Shown in pieces: positions 55,116-64,000 of a stretch of 64,000 bases of DNA (within the stretch, counting starts at the first letter, position 1; each line of letters starts with the position of its first letter). This DNA comes from Patiria miniata. Its lineage: Eukaryota > Echinodermata > Asteroidea > Valvatida > Asterinidae. A model generated the notes under the pieces. The model did no database searches and had not been told where the DNA came from. It saw only the letters and a list, made by a program, of their open reading frames with translations. The stretch covers positions 27,839,162 through 27,903,161 of the forward strand of contig NW_024037072.1 in NCBI RefSeq assembly GCF_015706575.1, written 5' to 3'. The translations under genes were made by a program, and so were the position numbers.

Positions 55116-58100
55116 CTTTATTAGAGAGAGAATGAATGTGTGTCCACAGTAATTGGATAATTCTTTACATGTCACATACAACAGTCAGCGCTATGGGAAA
55201 TTCCTACGTACGCTCAAATCAATGTTAGGTTCAAGGGCGGATAATAAAGGCAGGCACTGCGTATACCACCATCTTTTCCTCCAAAAGAATTGGTCAGGTG
55301 GTCAGAAATTGCCTCAGATCGCAGCACACGCCGTAATTTTTGGGACCAACTCTTTGGGGAACCAAATTTTTTTGGCCCCCCCCTAAAAAAAAATGGGTTC
55401 TGGATCCGCCTTTGATTAGGTTTCGCCCTTCATCGAGACACCGACGCGTCGCGACGTACAAACACTAAACTCAGTGTGTTGCATCCCGAGTGAAAGTTGG
55501 AAAAAAAATCACTCGGATGGGATTCGAACCCACGACGTCCTGCTTTCTATAGTGCAGACGTCTCACCACTCGACCGCCGAACTTGCAGGATCGGTTGGTT
55601 GGTTTGAATCTGATGTACATGTAGCAGCGGGTACTAAGATGGAATTCGCGTTGGGGTATGTAATTCAATATTAGGTTTTGCCATTCGCCGACGTAGACAT
55701 ACTGACTCCATATCAGCAAGAAATGACGATTTTAAATATTAACAAGGGGCTTGAATCCTTCAAAAACTCAATAATGTTAATTAATCGTAGCTGCACCACA
55801 GACATATAACCAAAATACAGATGTAAATCAGAAATACAAGTTTACCTAAATAAGGACACTGTCCATGTGTGACCAACTCTGTCAGCAAAATACCAAATGC
55901 CCAGACATCGGATTTGATGCTATGAGGGTTTTGCATGAGAACCTCGGGGGCTGTCCATCTGACTATGACCGGAATGCCTGCAAGTGACACAGAAACGCAA
56001 GTCACGCTCAACTTTTGAATAAGATCAATACAAGACACCAGATAATCAAACTGGGATGCTTATTGAAAACGGTATGCACAGTTGCTACAGAAATTTGCTT
56101 AGGGACTGTGGAAAAATAATGTTGTTTTAGAAACTGCACCTTTTGTATTCGATGACCATAAAATCATTAAGTGCGGTTTGCCCCAAAGACAATTGACAGT
56201 TCGAAAGCGAGGGGTGTGTTATGAAAACCTACTTCTTTCTGTTAATCCCGAATCATTTATCCTTGTCTCCGCAAAACAAGCCACCTTGACGATGTTGGCG
56301 TCTCCAACAAGTACATTTCTGGCAGCCAATCGACGATGCATGTAGTTCATGGACTCCATGTAGGCCATGGCAGATGCGATCTAGTAAAAAAGTGATGTTT
56401 ATAAAAGGTAAAATAATGGGAAATGGCTAGAAGTAAAGCTCGATAAAAGGACAAGGGTAAAATGATTTCCATGCTTACCCGAGCTCCAATGTCAACAAGT
56501 TTTGGCAACTTCAGGTTTCGTCCTTCGCCATTTTTAAGGTAATTCAACAGACTGCCGTTGCACATCCACTCCATAACAATGTAGATTGGTTCCTGGATGA
56601 AGAACAAGAATTGCGGGATGAAACAAAATTCAAAAAAAGCTTCTACACATATACATTTGGTAGGTGCATTGTTTCCTAAAAATCTAAGCCCTCCCTACAG
56701 TAACCTTTGTAGTTGCACTTTCAAATAAGATTTTCAAAATATTGCTGAACAAGACCTTATCTTCCTTCAAAGGACCTGATCCATACCTTAAGTGAACAAA
56801 TACCACACAGTTGACAGAGGTTTGGATGGTGCAGCTTCTTCATGTTGTTAGCTTCTGCCAGTAAGGCGGATAGACTAGTCCCCATCTTGGGGGTCTTAAT
56901 GGCCACTGGGGTCTTTCCTTCCAAAACACCTTAAAAATATAAGACAGAGAAAGTCTGTAATCAGAAAAAAGTATAATAGTCAGTGCACCCTGCTGACTCA
57001 TCAAACTCCCCGATTCAATTACTTTACAGGTAAATTCACATATTGTAATTACTTTAACAAGGCTGTTAAAGAATGAGTTAATTTACATTCTTCTTGTCCA
57101 CCATTGATTTTAACATTTTTCTCGAATAGCTAAACGTTTCAGCATAAGCAATCATCAAATAGCCTGAACGAACGAAAGAAAGAGAATTATCTGGATATCT
57201 CATGTTTTCATTTTCTCAAAAGCAAACTCCTTAGGAAAATGGCACAAGGAACAAAAATTCGCACCTTTCCAAACGTCTGCATACAGACCGACTGCAATTT
57301 TTTTTTCCAGCGTTAAGCACTCCTTGGGGATTTCCCAATCATCGTCGCCCAAGTCCACAGTCTTCGGAGTCTCTGTAGGGCAGGGGTAGGTTAGTTTGGT
57401 GCACAGTCCGTCAGCTTTACCTGCAAAGAGAAAATCACCTGTGAAATTTAAAATATTTCTGAACGGTTTAGCTGTTGAATTATATGCTAAATCGCTCCTT
57501 GACAAACGTTTTCGTTGATTTCAAATGCATAGGATCTGAAATATATATACTGATGTTACCCTGAAATGATACTTCAGGCTAAAGGGTTGCTGATAGGCTT
57601 AATGCCATGAACTTGCACAACAAGGAATCACCAAAGAAAAGACATTTTATGACGGCAACAAGCCGAAATTGTAGCAACTTTTTGCGCGGCAATAGCTGTA
57701 AGATTGAGGTTACTGTCCAGGATGACATCACAGTTTTGCTCATGAATATGGACATTGGCATTAGCATAAAACCCTAAAAGGCACCAAAGTACCCTGAAAA
57801 TTGCCAAATGAAATTTTAAAAGAAGTTAAATAGGACACAAATGTGCATTTTTAAGGATAGCATTAAACAATTACATTACATGGGCGCTTTAAATTTGCTT
57901 CACGACTAGAATAAATCTGTAATTAAGTTACTTTTATTTTTCTACACAAGTTCCAGAAATCAAACTTTTACCTCACTTTCAATCCAATATGGCCGACTCG
58001 TGAATAAGCAGTGCGTTCGATTACTAACTCCCCCCCCCCCCCAGCTTACTCGCGCGTAGTCTGGTTCCCAGACCAAAAGATTCTGACCATTCCTGATGAA

Positions 58101-60550
58101 TCTTAGGTCCGGTAGCCGTTTATTCACGACTCGTGAATAAACAGTGTGTTCGATTACTCCCCCCAGCCTCGCGCCTGGCTCCTCGCGCAATGACAGACAT
58201 GCGCAGTGGAGCAAAATAAACGAACGGTTTCGGGTAAAGTTTCGTGCAAGGGCTGGAAACTTGGGCGTCGCCAGAATTTTTTTCTAGAGGGGGGAAAAAC
58301 ATGTTTTCCAAAAAAAATCCTGTTTTCTAAACGTATTCTCGATTTATCAGTTTTAAAGTGGGGGTGGGGGGGTAGGGACATTTTGCCCCCCCCCCCATTA
58401 AATTTACACAAATATGACTTCTCGCCTCTTTTCTTTTTGTTCTCCCTTTTTTTCTTCCTTTTTTGCTTTTCCGGGGGGGGGGGGATGTTGCCACTGACGC
58501 CACTTTTTCTTCATATATCATCTCAATAAAGGTCATGCATTGCAAAAATGACGATAAGACATGAATCTGGGACTGAGAAATATTTCCAATTTTGTTTCCA
58601 ACTTAGAGTTTTTTGTCTTGACTCTCCATAGACTTTGTACACAATTGCGCAAGTGGCGTCAGGTTGCAACATTTTTCCCAGGCTGCATCCGAGAGCACGT
58701 CCACGGCCTCAACGCCCAGCTAATACGCGGGGACGCGCTGACAATAACTCGTAGCCGTAGCTCAGTGCATAGAGCTACCTCGGGTTTGTAGCTCTATACT
58801 CCGTGGAAGCCGTTTCGTTAGGAATTTTTTGTCTTGACTCTCCATAGACTTTGTACACAATTGCGCAAGTGGCGTCAGGTTGCAACATTTTTCCCAGGCT
58901 GCATCCGAGAGCACGTCCACGGCCTCAACGCCCAGCTAATACGCGGGGACGCGCTGGCAATAACTCGTAGCCGTAGCTCCGTGCATAGAGCTTCCTCGGG
59001 TTTGTAGCTAGGCTCCGTGGAAGCCGTTTCGGACACGGTCTGATGAGGCGCCCGCCGGACATTGCATGGCCTTGTGGGATACTTACCCAAGTGACCGGCT
59101 CGGCGAGTCGGTCACTTGGGGCAGGCTCGAGTATAAGCGCGATATGTCACGTGAGAGGTAAATCGAACGCGACAGCGCTTGCACGAGTAAGCGCGGGGGG
59201 GGGGGGGGGAGGGGAGTAATCGAACGCACTGAAGGCCCATAAACAACCTCCTCCCCGGTGCTTTCTTTATTTCCATCCTCGTTTTCAATAGTAAGCCCTG
59301 GATAGCAAATTTTCTTCATGTATCCTGATTCGATATCGTAATGGATTTATACTGTGTACTTGGTGTTGTGCATTACGTGTTTTCACGTTCATTGTAATTA
59401 TTACGACCACACCTTCTAAAAAAAATAATCATTTTTTTTCCAATGTGTTCATGTTAATATAAAATGTGATACTGCATATAGTCTGGATAAGATTGTTCCA
59501 AAAAGATGGTGTTTTCGTAACTCGCACCATGCTCACGCGCCGCCACGAATTGATGCTGTTTTTACCCCAGACGCCACATACAAAAACAAGCGCTAATGTA
59601 ACGCATATGCAGGCACCAGACTATTCCTCAATTGCATACGTATTCAAAAAATTGCACATACAAATGATCCATTACCAGGGTGAGAGAGCAGGTAGTGATG
59701 GGCGTGTACTGCTTGACACCCTGGGAACGAGGTTGGCTCATATACGCCTGCGATCATTCCAAATGACCCGTGACCCATATCATTGTGCACATGCGCAGTT
59801 GAAATACCGAACTGGCTAGTTCAGTTCAAAGACTTTACAAAAGAGAGCTCCATCATGACCCCATACAGTGCCATTTCAACAATATCGTTTTCAACTCGAA
59901 ACTTGCGTACGTTGGTGATGCTTGATAAGCTCAGCGATTGCAGGAAACGAGGCGCCTCCGTCTATGTCATATGATCCAGTCTCATCATCGCCACGCTTTT
60001 GGATCCTGTAGTGGTTCACTTTGTTGCCTCTATCGGAGTCGTAGTCAAGAATCGATATTGAGAAAGCACCTGTGAAGGAAAATACTTCAAAGATTATCAT
60101 TCAAAAAAAGGAATGAAACCCTGCACGTAAAAAAGAATTCAGATGAACAACAAGTAAGTTTTGGTTTCGACCATATTGGCTCATAGGTTTAGCATGGCAA
60201 AACATGTATGGTATATAGCTACTTCATACTTCACTGTTACAGCATGACTGGAGATAATTATGGAACCATACAAGGAGGTTCCTGTAAGGTACATCATAAA
60301 ACGTTATACGATGGCTTAAAGTGAACATGCATGAGTGTACAATTTACTACTATTACACAATGTATAGTGTCCCGCTTTGGAGGTCGAAGGCAATATCACA
60401 AACTTGTTTCATGCACAGAACAAGGACAATCAACTTGTCGTTATACCTGGGTTGCTCTCACTATCCCTGACAATGAACATTCCTTGCTGGACACCAAGCT
60501 GTAGCAGTTTCTTCTCAGCTTCAATGCGACTTATATGGCCAAAGTACCAC
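54911..60550 (-). CDS. Src-family SH2-tyrosine pseudokinase, copy B (8 exons in window, decaying)
   Basis: Exons 5' to 3' on the minus strand: 60447-60550 and 59911-60069 (SH2), 57265-57420, 56787-56939, 56479-56592, 56233-56380, 55856-55977, 54911-55115. SH2 keeps GMFIVRDS. The kinase keeps VAIK and LAEANNMKK, but the catalytic loop is [11 protein letters not shown] is CFA (KVACFAETR), and the activation loop has no Tyr. The P-loop is AVGLYADV. The last exon starts AAAG/TATGAA and appears one base short compared with copy A (CAAG/GTTTG), so normal splicing would shift the frame. Both SH3 exons are absent because the gypsy element begins at about 60752, in the intron before SH2. Most likely a pseudogene or a catalytically dead protein in decline. 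The ending EEPELEKVE has no tail Tyr. Confidence 0.8.
55232..55414. mobile_element. hAT-like MITE of the CAAGGGCGGAT family, copy 2
   Basis: The ends CAAGGGCGGAT and ATCCGCCTTTG are inverse. Flanks GTTAGGTT and ATTAGGTT (55224-55231, 55415-55422) are an 8-bp target duplication with one change. Internal blocks are shared with 8313-8614 (GGTCAGAAATTGCCTCAGAT). It lies in the last intron of Src-like copy B and is absent from copy A. Confidence 0.88.
55512..55585 (-). pseudogene. tRNA-like sequence (tRNA pseudogene or SINE head)
   Basis: The minus strand carries GGTCGAGTGGTGAGACG (A-box-like), an arm around CTATAGA, and GTGGGTTCGAATCCCA (strong B box with T arm), followed by a T run (pol III stop). 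The acceptor stem pairs only partly and the anticodon stem is weak, so it is probably a tRNA-derived relic and not a working tRNA. Confidence 0.55.
55856..55977 (-). CDS. Copy B exon: APE motif and alphaF
   Basis: Reads [44 protein letters not shown]. Acceptor TTGCAG, donor TTTAG/GTAAAC. Confidence 0.9.
56233..56380 (-). CDS. Copy B exon: catalytic loop HRR, DFG changed to CFA
   Basis: Reads [40 protein letters not shown]. The catalytic Asp codon is CGA (Arg, 56330-56332), and the DFG motif at 56270-56278 reads Cys-Phe-Ala. Two essential aspartates are gone. Confidence 0.9.
56479..56592 (-). CDS. Copy B exon: hinge and alphaD
   Basis: Reads [20 protein letters not shown], then [10 protein letters not shown]. 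Acceptor ATCCAG, donor CTCGG/GTAAGC. Confidence 0.9.
56787..56939 (-). CDS. Copy B exon: VAIK and alphaC
   Basis: Reads [40 protein letters not shown]. Lys and Glu of the ATP site are kept. A Pro follows VAIKT, unlike copy A. Confidence 0.88.
57265..57420 (-). CDS. Copy B exon: linker and P-loop
   Basis: Reads [47 protein letters not shown]. The second loop glycine is Ala here. Acceptor TTGCAG, donor AAAG/GTGCGA. Confidence 0.9.
58262..58503. mobile_element. GGGCGTCGCC-family MITE, copy 4
   Basis: Starts TGGGCGTCGCCAGAATTTTT and ends GTTGCCACTGACGCCAC, with the family's G-run, C-run and pyrimidine-rich segments. Confidence 0.65.
58609..59033 (+). repeat. Two tandem 216-bp units with a tRNA-like patch
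   Basis: 58609-58824 and 58825-59033 are almost identical (TTTTTTGTCTTGACTCTCCA ... CCGTGGAAGCCGTTTCG). Each contains GCCGTAGCTC.GTGCATAGAG, which resembles a pol III A box. The first copy has an extra CTATA near its end. Confidence 0.9.
59088..59122. repeat. 35-bp hairpin
   Basis: CCCAAGTGACCG faces CGGTCACTTGGG around GCTCGGCGAGT, whose own CTCG and CGAG also pair. Confidence 0.9.
59310..59750. mobile_element. Partial third copy of the 1.8-kb TIR element
   Basis: Aligns with 14090-14510: CATGTATCCTGATTCGATA, ATTACGTGTTTT, AAATGATCCA, GAGCAGGTAGTG, CGTGTACTGCTTGACACC, GGGAACGAGGTTGG. Only the right part is present. Confidence 0.65.
59911..60069 (-). CDS. Copy B exon: C-terminal half of SH2
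   Basis: Reads [42 protein letters not shown]. The Lys before HY in copy A is Asn here. Borders as in copy A. Confidence 0.9.
60447..60550 (-). CDS. Copy B exon: N-terminal half of SH2
   Basis: Reads [20 protein letters not shown] and [15 protein letters not shown], two codons shorter than copy A in the same loop. Acceptor AACCAG, donor CCAG/GTATAA. Confidence 0.9.
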
Positions 60551-60751
60551 CTGGTTAGAATTGGGGAGAATCTCTGAGTCAAATGCAAAGGTTTATAACT
60601 AAAAAAAATGTAGACAAAAATAACTTGTCATTTGATCAGAATAATGGAACTCAAAAAATCTTATGGATTTATGACTTTCTTTGGCCGTATGGGGGACAGC
60701 ATGTCCCCTGTCCATGCGTTTAAAGATTTTTGTTTGTTTGTTATTTGTGTG

Positions 60752-61493
60752 TGTTTAAACAAAAATAGTGCAGTGCCCGTCTGTAATGTGAATGTTTGGG
60801 AAGCGCAAATTCCTTTGCTGCTGGTAGACTGTTGGTTGCATGCTTGTAGAGTTTTTGAGAACTGCTCGCGTGCAAACAACGCACGCGATTCAATGGTGTT
60901 GTTTTCACAGGTTGAACGCACACTCACGTCAAAGTTGGTGCCAAGTTTGAAGTTGTTTGGGTGAGTTGTTCTCGAAAAACTGTAAAAAATAACGTAGATA
61001 TTCACCCCTACTGGACAATGGTATCGACCTGCAGTAAGATTGCTCAGTCGACCGCCTACAATGGTCGCTCAGTCGACTGCAAAAAATAACGTGCCCGTGC
61101 AGCCACCATATACGTAAACATGGTATGCAGTGCTATTCACCCAAACTGGACAATGGTATCGCCCTATAATGCACGTGCACGTGCCCGTCCTCTTTTGCAT
61201 TGTTTGCGTCATATTGAGCACGCGCGCTTTAGCTTTACATGACGTAAACAATTGAAAAGAACGGCAGTGCGTGGTATTATGTTCTAAGCTATATACTGGC
61301 ACGCTTTTTCGAGAACCGCTCATCCAAACCACTTCAAACTTGACACTGCACATTCTGTTGTTGTGATGTATTTCTAAAACTGAACACCGCCCTCTGTTGG
61401 TTACATTAAAGTTTCTGGAATGATCGTGTCTTGTGTGAAGTTACTCTAGATTAACTATACATTTGTGGCTGCTCGTCAGCGAATAACTTTACA
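60752..61493 (+). mobile_element. Candidate 5' LTR of the gypsy element
   Basis: Homology to unit A stops at 60751. TGTTTAAAC starts there, and the segment ends ..TTTACA just before TGGTGTCA, the first eight bases of a tRNA-Leu-type primer binding site (61494-61501). The 3' LTR lies outside the window, so the LTR cannot be confirmed. Inside, ATTCACCC..ACTGGACAATGGTATCG occurs twice (61001, 61136), and 60940-60980 is inverted at 61305-61345. Confidence 0.5.
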
Positions 61494-61524
61494 TGGTGTC
61501 ATAAAACGGATCATAAAAGTCGCA

Positions 61525-62982
61525 ATGTCAGGCCTGAAACCACCGGGACAGTTGCAGCTGGAAGGGAACTTGGCGAAAAACTGGAAGGAATGGGTGCGTT
61601 CATTTGAACTGTACGCTATGGCAATGGAACTGCAGAAGAAACCGGGGCCAGTGCAGTGTGCAACGTTTCTGCACGTGGCGGGCCCAGCGGCACAGCGTGT
61701 ATATGCGACACTGACGTTCGCGGACGACGAGAAGGACAAACTGCAAGTACTTAAAGCCAAGTTCAAACAATACTGTGAACCCAAGAGAAACCTGTCAGTA
61801 CTGCGATACATGTTCAACTCGAGAAACCAGAAAGTGGATGAGCCGTTGGACACATACTTGACAAACGTGAAATGCCTGGTGAGGGAATGTGAATTTGGTG
61901 ACATTGAGAATTCCCTCCTTCGAGATAGAGTTGTGTGTGGTGTAAAGGACACAAAAACACGAGAAAAACTGCTTCAGGAAGATAACTTGACCCTGGAAAA
62001 GTGCATCAATATCTGCCAGGTCAGTGAAATGAGCGCCACACATGTGAAAGCCATACAGGCTGAACTGGATTTGACCCAGCAAAAACAGGAGGTTAACCGG
62101 GTGACGTCCACTAAAGCCAGACCTCCGACCAGAGCTGCAAGTCGCAAGGACATGTCAAATAACAACGCAAAAAATGGAGCAAAATCACGGTGTGACTTCT
62201 GTACTTACGTACACTTTGCAAACCGCTGTCCTGCAAAGTATGAGCAGTGCAAATCGTGCCATAAAGTTGGACATTTCAGCAAATCGAGAATATGCAAAGC
62301 CCAACACAAGTCGCGGCCAAAGATGGTCAGGAAAGTCAACGAAAGCAGTGATGACGATGAGGACAACACGCAGTATGATGTCGCTGGTGTCAACCTACAG
62401 GAACCAAGAAAACAACTCGAGGACCTGATGATAGACTACATCGCTGGACAAGAATCAGGCGACTGGACTGAAACCTGTCAAATTGGGAGAAACAAGGTGG
62501 ACTTCAAGCTTGATTCAGGATCTCAAGCGGACATTCTACCAGAAGACTGTTTCAAAAACACTGGACTGGCATTGCTTCCCAGTAATGCATCTCTCAAATC
62601 CTATTCAGGGCACAAGATTAAGGCATTAGGAAAGACTATAGCCAATTTGAAGGTTGGTACAGGTACCGGTTGCACCACACAACAAGTTGTTTTTCAAGTG
62701 GTAAGCGGAAATGTAAAACCTATCTTAGGTCTGAAAACATGTCAAAGGCTAGGATTGATTAAGAGAGTAAGAGTAGATGTAGTGGTTAGTGGTAGTGCGC
62801 AAAATGTGCCAGTGCATAGCAACATCACGTTCACAGAACACAATGATTTGTATGAAGGGCTAGGGAAACTGCAAAACCACGAATATGAGATTGAATTGAA
62901 TGTAGATGCTGCAGTTGCATATGACCTGCACCAGTTCAAAACCCTCCACGCACTATTCCTTACACATTGCGCGACAAAGTGA
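61525..62982 (+). CDS. Ty3/gypsy Gag-protease
   Basis: ATG at 61525 is chosen because the frame upstream of it only reaches back to 61465 without another ATG. 485 codons. The N-terminal ~200 residues are Gag-like (helical; WKEWVRSFELYAMAMEL near the start). Then come a CX2CX3HX4C box (CDFCTYVHFANRC) and a CX2CX4HX6C box (CKSCHKVGHFSKSRIC), the nucleic-acid-binding zinc knuckles, and an aspartic protease with active site LDSGSQADIL. The stop at 62980 is reached after a one-base frameshift: the conserved continuation into reverse transcriptase is in the neighbouring frame from about 62943. The shift may be a mutation or the usual border of two frames. Related elements often have one continuous gag-pol frame. 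Confidence 0.9.
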   Translation: MSGLKPPGQLQLEGNLAKNWKEWVRSFELYAMAMELQKKPGPVQCATFLHVAGPAAQRVYATLTFADDEKDKLQVLKAKFKQYCEPKRNLSVLRYMFNSRNQKVDEPLDTYLTNVKCLVRECEFGDIENSLLRDRVVCGVKDTKTREKLLQEDNLTLEKCINICQVSEMSATHVKAIQAELDLTQQKQEVNRVTSTKARPPTRAASRKDMSNNNAKNGAKSRCDFCTYVHFANRCPAKYEQCKSCHKVGHFSKSRICKAQHKSRPKMVRKVNESSDDDEDNTQYDVAGVNLQEPRKQLEDLMIDYIAGQESGDWTETCQIGRNKVDFKLDSGSQADILPEDCFKNTGLALLPSNASLKSYSGHKIKALGKTIANLKVGTGTGCTTQQVVFQVVSGNVKPILGLKTCQRLGLIKRVRVDVVVSGSAQNVPVHSNITFTEHNDLYEGLGKLQNHEYEIELNVDAAVAYDLHQFKTLHALFLTHCATK

Positions 62983-64000
62983 GGGCTGAATTAGAGCGTA
63001 TGGAAAAACTTGGGGTCATTGCGCGTGTGGAAGAGCCCACAGACTGGGTCAGTTCCATGTCAATAGTTGGTAAACCGGATGGCAGTGTGCGCATTTGTCT
63101 TGACCCGCGAGAGCTCAATAATGCCATAAAGAGAGCCCATTACCCTATGCCAGCCCTTCGAGATGTTGCAGCGCGCATGCCACAGGCTAAGGTGTTTTCA
63201 AAGTTTGACGCTACAAGTGGTTATTGGCAACTTCCTCTCACACAAAGAAGCTCGTACTTGACAACATTTAACACACCCTTTGGAAGATTTCGATATATGG
63301 TTCTACCATTCGGCATCTCGTCGGCAAGTGAAATTTGGCAGCGCGCCATGGTCACTGAATTTGGGGCACTTGAAGGGGTTGAAATTGTTGTCGATGATAT
63401 CTTAGTTTGGGGTGAAAACACAACTGAGCATGATGAGCGAGTAGCTAAGTTCCTTGAAAAAGTCAGAGAATCAGGACTTAAACTCAATAGGAAAAAGTCT
63501 GTCATTGGCACAGACAAACTTGAATATGCGGGTCATGTGATTTCTGCAGAAGGACTCTCGCCAAGTCCAGCGCGTATCCAGTCTGTATTGGAAATGCCAA
63601 TCCCAACTAACAAACATGAGCTTGAAACCTTTCTCGGCATGATCACATACGTTAGTAAGTTCATTCCCAATCTTTCTGAAATCACTGCGCCGTTGCGACA
63701 GCTTACCGAAAAGCAAATAGCTTGGCACTGGGATGAAAAACACACAAAAGCCGTGGAAACACTCAAGCATATTATAACATCAGCACCAGTACTGATGTTA
63801 TATGATGTGAATAAGCCGGTCAGCTTGGCCACTGATGCATCCAAGCATGGGTTTGGATCAGTATTGATGCAAGATAATAACAGACCAGTGGCATATGCAT
63901 CGCGTAGTACTAGTCCTGCTGAAAAAAATTACGCGACTATTGAAAAGGAGATGTGCGCCATTCTCTTTGCGTGCCACAAATTCCATGACTATATCTTTGG
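62943..64000 (+). CDS. Ty3/gypsy reverse transcriptase and RNase H (cut by the window end)
   Basis: Open from about 62943 to the window edge, with no stop. Reverse transcriptase motifs in order: WVSSMSIVGKPDGSVRICLD, FSKFDATSGYWQLPL, FRYMVLPFGISSA, and the active site VVDDILVWG (VxDD in place of YxDD, common in this group). Then comes the thumb/connection region with ETFLGMITYVSKFIPNLS, and the start of RNase H (LATDASKHGFGSVL, RPVAYASRS, YATIEKEMCAILFACHKF). The rest of RNase H and the integrase would follow to the right. Apart from the shift before it, the frame is intact, suggesting a fairly young copy. Confidence 0.93.

Larger units (their letters stand above)
58006..59231. mobile_element. 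~1.2-kb inverted-repeat element, CAGTGCGTTCGATTAC ends
   Basis: CAGTGCGTTCGATTACTAAC plus a C run and CTTACTCG on the left faces CGAGTAAG, a G run and GAGTAATCGAACGCACTG on the right. A second left-type end (GTGAATAAACAGTGTGTTCG) occurs at 58131-58150, so the left side is duplicated. The CAGTG start resembles hAT ends. No clean target duplication seen. Confidence 0.65.
57421..59910. other. Large SH2-to-kinase intron of copy B, filled with repeats
   Basis: Counterpart of 25497-28649 in copy A, but the insertions are different: a G/C-run TIR element (58006-59231) with a nested MITE and a tandem duplication, and a partial copy of the 1.8-kb element (59310-59750). No exon-like frame was found between. 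Confidence 0.7.
32965..60751. repeat. Segmental duplication, unit B
   Basis: Second unit of the tandem duplication, in the same orientation as 7275-32960. Homology to unit A is last seen at about 60751 (TTGTTATTTGTGTGTG), exactly where the gypsy element begins. The unit continues beyond the window or is truncated. It is longer than A mainly because of the array and the 5.3-kb element between its TKL exon and the LINE cluster. Confidence 0.85.

Noticed and set aside
58749..58812. Possible tRNA gene (GTAGCTCAGTGCATAGAGCTAC)
   Set aside because: A-box-like only. No B box at the right distance and no cloverleaf; it is part of a 216-bp tandem repeat.
61476..61952. 158-codon minus-strand frame opposite gypsy Gag
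   Set aside because: Antisense shadow of the Gag frame.

Overview
This is animal (metazoan) nuclear DNA. It has intron-split genes with GT/AG junctions, SH3-SH2-tyrosine-kinase and TKL kinase exons, LINE relics of CR1/L2 type, many MITE-like elements, a Ty3/gypsy retrotransposon and TTAGGG-like repeats. The abundant TAGGCCTA-type words, the TTAGGG-like motifs and the transposon mix suggest a marine invertebrate, probably a deuterostome such as an echinoderm, hemichordate or cephalochordate. The species cannot be fixed from the sequence alone. Gene density is very low and most of the window is transposon-derived.

Layout: 1-7.2 kb is a nest of inverted repeats and fold-back elements with no gene. 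From about 7.275 kb to the right the window is a head-to-tail tandem segmental duplication. Unit A is about 7.275-32.96 kb. Unit B runs from 32.965 kb to about 60.75 kb, where a gypsy element interrupts it. Each unit carries, on the minus strand, (i) a one-exon TAK1/MLK-like (TKL) kinase domain (A 9994-10801; B 35449-36262) and (ii) a Src-family SH3-SH2-kinase gene (A 23452-31989; B 54911-60550, SH3 exons not in the window). The two units share the same old LINE nest and two older MITE-like elements. They differ by many younger insertions, so each unit often shows the empty site of an insertion in the other.

The main biological observation is that both Src-family copies look like pseudokinases. 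Copy A reads HRQ and copy B reads HRR in place of the catalytic HRD. Copy B also has CFA in place of DFG. Both have lost the activation-loop tyrosine and the C-terminal tail tyrosine. Both keep the SH2 phosphotyrosine-binding arginine (FIVRDS), and copy A keeps an intact SH3 domain. In unit B the last exon also seems to lack one base at its splice acceptor. The TKL pair keeps its catalytic Asp as HGD; copy B has DFS instead of DFG.

The transposon landscape is unusually well dated by the duplication: elements with TTAA, TAA, ATA, ATAA, 6-bp, 7-bp and 8-bp target duplications are seen, several with matching empty sites. They include a 5.3-kb element with 31-bp perfect terminal inverted repeats and arrays of a 20-bp near-palindromic unit at its ends, a palindrome array built on TACGTA, and a family of hairpins with a conserved loop. 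The right end (60.75-64 kb) is a Ty3/gypsy element with gag-protease and reverse transcriptase separated by a one-base frameshift.
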